This document shows, piece after piece, positions 6,244 to 11,223 of a stretch of DNA of 11,223 bases. The translations under genes and the position numbers were made by a program. The notes under the pieces are model-generated. The model had not been told where the DNA came from. It ran no database searches and saw only the letters and a program-made list of their open reading frames with translations. Numbering within the stretch: the first letter of the stretch is position 1; the number at the start of each line of letters is the position of its first letter. Source of the stretch: Laetiporus sulphureus 93-53 (lineage: Eukaryota; Basidiomycota; Agaricomycetes; Polyporales; Laetiporaceae); contig NW_024468637.1 in the NCBI RefSeq assembly GCF_001632365.1, positions 1 to 11,223 on the forward strand, in the 5' to 3' direction.

Positions 6244-8497
6244 GGACGTCACGGAACCCGTGGACCCGCGCCTTAACCCCGCAGACAGACCGGACAACGA
6301 GGTCCTCGACGAGAACTATGTACAGCAGCTCGAAGACTACATCCACCACCGAGACCACCATCTTCACAAGGAGGGCTTGCATGAAAAGGAAAAGTCGGAG
6401 GACTTTTCCCTGGAACCTCTCTATATCGAGTTCGAGAAGGGCGACAAGCAGGATCCTGCGAACTTTTCTCCGGCGCGGAAGCAGGCAATCCTGCTCACCG
6501 CGTGCCTGTTCTCCGTCCTTGTCGGTGAGTGAATTGCTTCCAGCAATAAACGTATTGCATGCTGACAGCTTATTCAGCATCCTCTTCGGGATCATACGCG
6601 CTCGGTTTCACGTCAATGACGCGCGATCTGAATTGCACGGATTTCCAGGCTACTCTCGGCATCTCACTATATTGTCTTGGATTTGGTGTAGTGCCTCTTG
6701 TCACCGCGTCATTCAGCGAAGAGTTCGGTAGACAGCCATTGTATCTGTGCAGTGGGATTGGTTTCCTGCTTTTCACCATTGCTACGGCAGTGTGAGTACC
6801 GTTGTGGCTCGAATCATAATCATCGACGCTCAAGATGATTTCAGCGGCAAGAACATTCAAACAATCCTAATAGCGCGTTTCTTTGCAGGCGCCTTTGGTT
6901 CAACGGGTTCGACCATGGTGGGCGGCACCGTCGCTGACATCTTCTCTACACGAGAGTACGTCCCATTTCACTGGCGTGCGCTTACAACATACTGAGCGCG
7001 ACGCTCCTTTGTAGACGTGGTGTAGCAATGGCTTCCTTCGCCGCTGCTGCCATCGGCGCAACCGGCGTTGGGTGCCTTGCCTCCGGCTGGATCGAGCAGA
7101 ACCCGCACCTCGAATGGCGCTGGATTCAGTGGATACATGCTATGTATGGTAGTATCCTCCCTATTCTCCATGCTTCTAGTCCTGAAGCTCTCTGCATTTT
7201 AGCTTCACGGGCGTGTTCGTGGTCGCTGTGCCGGTTTTTATGAAGGAGACGCGTGCGTCGGTGCTGCTGGTGCGGTTGGCGAAAAAGATGCGCAAGGAAA
7301 CCGGTGACAAGAGAATCCGTGCGCGTATTGAGGACGAGCGTGCGTCGCTGGGTACACTCATCTATATCTCCTGCACGCGTCCGATCTGTGAGTAGATCTT
7401 TCCCATGCGACGAAGGTGCTGTTCGCTTACGCCAAGATTCACGTGTTAGATCTGCTATTGACTGAGCCTGTGATTGCGAGCTTCACGGTGCGTTGTGGGA
7501 CTTCTCTGCCTTCTAGCTCTGCTGATCACCATTTGATATGCAGTTGTGGGTCGGATTCGCATGGGGAATCCTTTACGTCATGATAGAGTGGGTCACGTTC
7601 TCCCTGATCGGTGGAATGCCAGACTGACTATAATGTCGCCTAGGGCCATTGGTCCCGTCTTCCGAACACTGCATCACTTCAACGCGGGCGAGGAGGGTTC
7701 GGCGTTCATCACCATTACGTACATGGTCTAGCTCGACAGAGGTGTTCAACTACTCACAACTTGAACTACTCACAGGATAGGCGCCATGCTTGGCTTGTGC
7801 ACGAATGTGATTCAGGAGAAGATGTATAGGTACGTCATGCTGTTGTGAATTTAAACGATGAGCTTAGCCCACAGTCGCCGTTGCACAGTAAAAACGTTGC
7901 CACTCGAGGACCAGAAGCACGGCTGTATGCGCCAATGGCAGCCGCCATCCTCTTCCCGATTGGCATGTTCATCTTCGCCTGGTCGACGTACACTCAGGTG
8001 TACTGGATCGCTCCGGCGATCGGCATTGTTGTACGTACACCACCATTCCGTTGCGGACTAGCGGATCCTCACCCCTAGCTCGCTGCAGCTCATCATGTGG
8101 GCACTGTTCATCATCTACCTCGCCGTGTTCACCTATCTTGCGGACTGGTACGTACCTCTTTCAATGTCCCTACCACCTCTCCGCTCACCAATTGCTTTCG
8201 ATTGTAGCTACGGCACGTTCGCGTCATCCACGCTCGCCGGCCAGAGTCTCTTCCGGAACCTGATGGGCATGGCGTTCCCGATGTTCACGACACAGATGTT
8301 TGCCAGGCTGACGTACCACTGGGCGAACACGCTGTTCGCGCTCATCGCAGTGGTCATGATCCCGATCCCGTTTGTGAGTATCGTCCTTCGCTGTGTAGTG
8401 GGATTGCTTTGTTCATTGGTTGCTGCAGGTGTTGTTCTTCAAGGGCCCAGCGATCCGTGCACGCAGCAAGATAGCTTCGCAGGTCATGCATATCTAA
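6170..8497 (+). CDS. MFS transporter, DHA1 / Tpo-like polyamine or drug:H+ antiporter
   Basis: Predicted membrane transporter of 546 residues in 13 exons: 6170-6524, 6578-6791, 6845-6955, 7015-7143, 7203-7387, 7450-7487, 7544-7587, 7644-7718, 7776-7829, 7889-8030, 8089-8147, 8208-8373, 8429-8497. All twelve introns are GT..AG, 53-62 nt, and every phase closes. Residues 1-103 form a charged cytosolic tail; membrane segments start near 106. Family marks are SEEFGRQP at 165-172 (motif A loop, second Arg replaced by Gln), ARFFAGAFGSTGS at 200-212, ADIFSTRERG at 220-229, a WIEQNPHLEWRWIQW loop at 252-266, and ATRGPEARLYAP and SKIASQ nearer the C-terminus. Fungal members export polyamines or drugs at the plasma membrane or vacuole; the substrate cannot be read from sequence. 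The start at 6170 has good context. Intron 8 needs a GTACAT donor at 7719 to keep frame. No stop or frameshift is seen, so the gene appears functional. Confidence 0.93.
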
Positions 8498-8774
8498 TGG
8501 CGAGACCGCTGTCTTGGGACAACGCTCCGTCTAACCCGAGGTGGTCATCCCCACCTGTCATCACCAACACTAGGCGGCCGAGCGTCATGCGGGGACGCAC
8601 ACTAGGTTTTGTCTCCACCGCCGCTCCCATAGGAAGGATAGCAAAACTGTACACTAAGCACGCACTGATTCTTGTCGCATGGTCACATATAGATTACTAG
8701 CATTCTTGTCATGGCTGCGTTTATGCATAGAGTGGTCTTTTGGAGTAGATACCATCCAATAATGTCATCATTAG
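8498..8774 (+). other. 3' flank of the transporter, no gene seen
   Basis: A plus-strand frame carries on past the transporter stop in another phase (to 8700), but it is a shadow of the last exons followed by featureless sequence. A clear polyadenylation signal is not visible. The segment ends in CATCATTAG, which could serve as a 3' splice site for the coding block that follows. The expected branch site is not obvious. Confidence 0.5.
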
Positions 8775-9582
8775 CACCGGTATCTGAAGGAGCCGGGAGA
8801 GCAGGAGGTGGTCGTGTACCGGTGAGCATCCACCTGACCCGCAGTCTCGCCTGATGTGCCGCACCGCTGAAAAATTGCACAGAGGTCAATCGGAGGCAGG
8901 CAGCTCCGTGGAGGACCCGTTGATGGAGAACCAGGGTGAGCGAGGGCCGGCTCCGCTGAATACGGAGGCGACGAGCAACAGCACTGATAGCGGCATCGCG
9001 TTCGGTGACGGGCCCATGCTCGCGAACTCTGCGTCGAGCCCGAGCATGTACATGTCGCGCCCGGAGCTCGTTTCTGTGGATACGTCAAACTCGTCGCGGA
9101 GCGCATTCGGGCAGACGAGGCGTCCGGGTTTGTTTCGGCGGTCTGAGACGGCCCAGTTGGCGTCGGGGCTGTCGCATCTGCTGTGGAGGCTCCACCCTGG
9201 CCAGCGACGGAATACGAATGGACATGAAAACGCGAGCGCGAACGACCTCACAGATGTACGATCTTCTCCGTTCGACTCTCTGAGACCGTCGAAAGAGCAG
9301 CAAGGTACGCGCGGAAGGCCACGCAGCTGGACTATTTGCATGGGAGTTGGAGGTACCGGTCTAACGATGCGAGCATCAGCCCTTCAGTTACATAGCTCAC
9401 GGTGTGTCATTTATCAGCAATTGAGAAATCGCTCACGTGGTAGCCTGGTGTGTGTGAGTGTGCGCATGCAACCGTTGAAAATGTTGGAGAGAGGGCAGTG
9501 TGCAGAGCAGGAAAGGGACAAAGAGCCCAAGGATGCTGGGTTTGTTTTCAATTTGTTCAGAGAGCACTTACAGCCGAGATAG
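8775..9582 (+). pseudogene. Orphan Ser/Asn-rich C-terminal coding block
   Basis: A plus-strand frame stays open for some 230 codons (8883-9582). It extends upstream in phase across an intron-like segment at 8822-8882 (GTGAGC donor, GCTGAA branch-like site, ACAG end, 61 nt) to an exon at 8775-8821 that reads RYLKEPGEQEVVVYR. An in-frame TAG sits directly before 8775, so either a further exon was spliced on or the gene is cut here. The product is a low-complexity tail rich in Ser, Asn and Gly (SNSTDSGIAFGDG, SSPSMYMSRPEL), as in cytosolic tails of membrane or signalling proteins. I recognise no domain and find no N-terminal part. A GTACGC donor at 9305 could end the coding part early. An unspliced alternative starts at ATG 8854 (242 residues). 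Truncated gene and small intact gene are both possible. Confidence 0.45.
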
Positions 9583-9634
9583 GCCATGATTCATTGCCGA
9601 CCAAACTAGTTCCATTCCAACCCCTTCTACCACC

Positions 9635-9653
9635 TACTAACAATCCTTAGCAG
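9635..9653 (+). other. Consensus branch site and 3' splice site
   Basis: TACTAAC (9635-9641), the textbook fungal branch sequence, is followed by CCTTAGCAG with acceptors at 9650 and 9653. A CT-rich stretch precedes it. The donor is uncertain: GTGAGT near 9455 would make an intron of about 195 nt, far longer than others here. If used, the exon that follows enters the frame of the first duplicated leader at 9672. Confidence 0.35.
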
Positions 9654-9665
9654 AAGTCTACCAGC

Positions 9666-9750
9666 ATTTCCATGTTCCCTCCCTCGACCTATGCCCTTGT
9701 GCTCCTCGTGCTGCATTCATCGGCTGTCCAGGGTCGTTCCCATCTGTTTG
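9666..9750 (+). repeat. Tandem duplication, copy 1
   Basis: This segment, starting at ATTTCCATG, is repeated 89 bp downstream with a handful of substitutions. Long shared words include CGTTCCTCGTGCTGC-like and GTCCAGGGTCGTTCCC. Because 89 is not a multiple of three, the two copies lie in different frames relative to each other, yet each has its own ATG at the same relative position. Confidence 0.85.
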
Positions 9751-9968
9751 GCATATTTCCATGTCCCCTCTCTCGACCTGTGCCCTTGCGTTCCTCGTGC
9801 TGCGTTCATCGGCCGTCCAGGGTCGTTCCCGACACCCATCTCTTTGTCCTCTTCGCTCTTCTAAGTTCTCATTGCATCACCCGCTGCATGATATCTATGG
9901 AAATCACGGACTGTTTTGCTGATTCATGCTCTTACCCCATCACAGGCCAGGCTAGTTTTCTCCACTGA
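9672..9968 (+). CDS. Leader-like ORF starting in duplication copy 1
   Basis: A 98-codon frame begins MFPPSTYALVLLVLHSSAVQ, a hydrophobic core followed by a Ser-Ser-Ala-like cleavage site, as in a secretion signal. After about 27 residues it runs into copy 2 in a different frame and becomes Cys/Arg/Pro-rich, so the rest is probably not genuine. It may be a first exon whose partner was lost, or chance. Confidence 0.2.
   Translation: MFPPSTYALVLLVLHSSAVQGRSHLFGIFPCPLSRPVPLRSSCCVHRPSRVVPDTHLFVLFALLSSHCITRCMISMEITDCFADSCSYPITGQASFLH
9755..9845 (+). repeat. Tandem duplication, copy 2
   Basis: This is the second copy of the 9666-9750 segment. It matches closely up to GGGTCGTTCCC, then has about seven extra bases (GACACCC) before the shared ATCT..TTTG end. 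Most differences from copy 1 are single-base substitutions. Several, such as the changes within the leader coding part, keep a hydrophobic reading frame. Confidence 0.85.
9761..9922 (+). CDS. Leader-like short ORF in duplication copy 2
   Basis: A 53-codon frame begins MSPLSTCALAFLVLRSSAVQ, matching the leader of copy 1 residue by residue at most positions, and ends at TGA 9920-9922. After the leader come Arg/Ser/His-rich residues with no known match. Conservation of the ATG, the hydrophobic core and the SSAVQ site in both copies, despite the out-of-frame offset, is the only sign of coding. It could encode a small secreted peptide or be the first exon of a lost gene. Confidence 0.25.
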   Translation: MSPLSTCALAFLVLRSSAVQGRSRHPSLCPLRSSKFSLHHPLHDIYGNHGLFC

Positions 9969-10967
9969 CGCTCCCCCATCATCTGGCCTCCTTGTGCTGT
10001 TTAATCCGCATGATGCTGCTGCAAATGACCCTTCATCGACGCCATGATAGCCGCGTCACATGATGAATGGTAAGGGCTGTCGATATCTAAACGCGAATGC
10101 TTGCCTAACTCATTAGCTTCGACGCTGAAAGACCTGCAGTCGGGCACTCTTGTTTAACAAATTAAAGATGAGTGCAAATGAAGGACTTGCCTGCTGGCAA
10201 TGTGTATAACTGCATAGAATGCCGAGTGCAAAGGCCATCCATTCTAAAAGATGCGTGGTGGGCAGGGCAAACACCTCCGAAGGCCGCAGGTCACCGGGGT
10301 ATGCGATCGTTTCAGATTAGGCACTGAAAATTGGCGAAGACGACCGCAGCGCGAGACTCACGCATAATTATGCTGCCAGGTGAGCCCATGCATATGTCCA
10401 TGTCGTATCGGCGTAGCATGATGGCCGTGTCGAGACCCGAGTTTGCAGAGGCATAAATCGCGCAACGGTGGATTTTGAGCTGCCAAGGATGTCCATGAGA
10501 TTGTGCTGTGCAGAAGACGTCATCGCATGATAAACAATCACTATGCAAACGCATATGAAATTTTGTCAGTCCGGACGGGTTTATCAGCCCAGCAATGACT
10601 AGTAGGACTCGCACTTTCATACAAAATACGTACGCTCAAGCTGCGGCCATGCATATGAAGAAGAATCCCCGGACTCCGGACTGTGGAGATGGCGATACAG
10701 AACATGAATAATCAATCTCAAGCCCACGAAACTGCGATGATGTGTGAGCAAGCGGCTGCGAAGGGAGAAGTGCGTTGATCTGGGAGTAAGTGGGCACAAG
10801 CAGCCGAGCACGCAATGGTTGCATGGCATGAAGAAATGAGCCAACGTTGAGCCGCCAGCCAGAGAACATCCCGTCCTCTCGCGCTCACGTGATGACATTG
10901 CACGTCGAGCGCCTTTGTCTCAATGCGCCCTTGACGCATCCCAACTCAGTCATTACTACTCGCACTT
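9969..10967. other. Non-coding stretch before the right repeat
   Basis: No convincing gene is seen. Minus-strand frames at 10312-10620 (102 codons, starting MKVRVLLVIAGL) and 10617-10898 lack known domains and overlap other short frames. The composition is closer to neutral than the C-rich region at left. The palindrome TCACGTGA at 10885-10892 matches the core of bHLH (Cbf1-type) sites. Confidence 0.45.
10885..10892. promoter_or_regulatory. TCACGTGA palindrome (E-box)
   Basis: An 8-bp palindrome containing CACGTG, the core bound by fungal bHLH regulators such as Cbf1. It lies 75 bp left of the right-hand repeat with no confident gene beside it, so a regulatory role is only possible. Confidence 0.25.
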
Positions 10968-11223
10968 TACCGGGCTCCTAAGACCGTTAGATATACCACT
11001 TACCTCTGAGACTGACTGGTGCACCGCAGCAACACGCTCACTGGTCCGACGCTCTACATTTCTTGAACTTGGAGATCTCGAGCCCGTGTAGAGCTTGCAT
11101 GGTCAGGGCCACCATGACAGACACAGGTGAGCCATCCCAGCAAGGATCCGAGCTTATACAATAGGGGGAGCATGGTATGGAGGAACAGGGAGGGAAAAGC
11201 TGAGAGGGAGGAAGAGGTGCGGG
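10968..11223. repeat. Direct repeat, right copy (256 bp)
   Basis: This is the same sequence and orientation as bases 1-256, with one A-to-G difference at 11194. The window ends exactly where the match is still running, so the true repeat may be longer on this side. The flank on its left (ending TCGCACTT) cannot be compared with the left copy's outer flank, because nothing lies before base 1. The period between copies is 10,967 bp. Confidence 0.97.

Noticed and set aside
6143..6595. 150-codon minus-strand ORF opposite the transporter's first exon
   Set aside because: It is the antisense shadow of a confidently coding plus-strand exon.
10600..10620. ACTCGCACTTT shared with the sequence just before the right repeat (about 10958-10968)
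   Set aside because: Only about 11 bases match, too short to claim a target-site duplication or insertion scar.
1..11223. LTR retrotransposon with the end repeats as LTRs
   Set aside because: The repeats lack TG..CA ends, no primer-binding site follows the left copy and no polypurine tract precedes the right one. The interior carries an intron-rich host gene and no gag, protease, reverse transcriptase or integrase.

Overview
The window looks like nuclear DNA of a filamentous basidiomycete. The evidence is one convincing gene, a DHA1-type major facilitator (MFS) transporter cut by twelve introns of only 53-62 nt, each with GT..AG ends and many with CTNAN-type branch sites. The same intron style recurs elsewhere in the window on both strands. 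No rRNA, tRNA, CRISPR array, transposase, reverse transcriptase or viral gene was recognised.

Layout. Bases 1-256 recur as a direct repeat at 10968-11223 with a single A/G difference, so the window is one 10,967-bp period of something tandem, duplicated or circular. Bases 257-1500 look non-coding, with a nested inverted repeat near 331-456. From about 1513 to 3945 there is a C-rich plus-strand stretch with several good mini-introns: a possible spliced 222-codon frame (1513-2237), a diverged duplication of an exon+intron unit (2405-2536 and 2799-2940), and a four-intron transcript (3447-3945). From about 3926 to 5805 the compositional bias flips and coding-like blocks lie on the minus strand, converging on the plus-strand unit. 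One block carries an LYVDDG motif and is broken by a likely one-base frameshift. None of these could be assigned to a family with confidence, and the region reads as decayed or fast-evolving genes.

The intact transporter gene lies at 6170-8497 behind a TATA-like box. It encodes 546 residues and resembles the Tpo-type polyamine/drug:H+ antiporters of fungi. Downstream is a serine/asparagine-rich C-terminal coding block (8775-9582) with no recognisable N-terminal part. A tandemly duplicated 89-bp-period segment (9666-9845) follows; each copy begins a short hydrophobic, signal-peptide-like reading frame. The remainder up to the right-hand repeat appears non-coding.

No set of genes here forms an evident pathway. 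The most useful points to follow are the end repeats, the duplicated exon/intron and leader segments, and the one intact transporter among broken or unassignable coding blocks.
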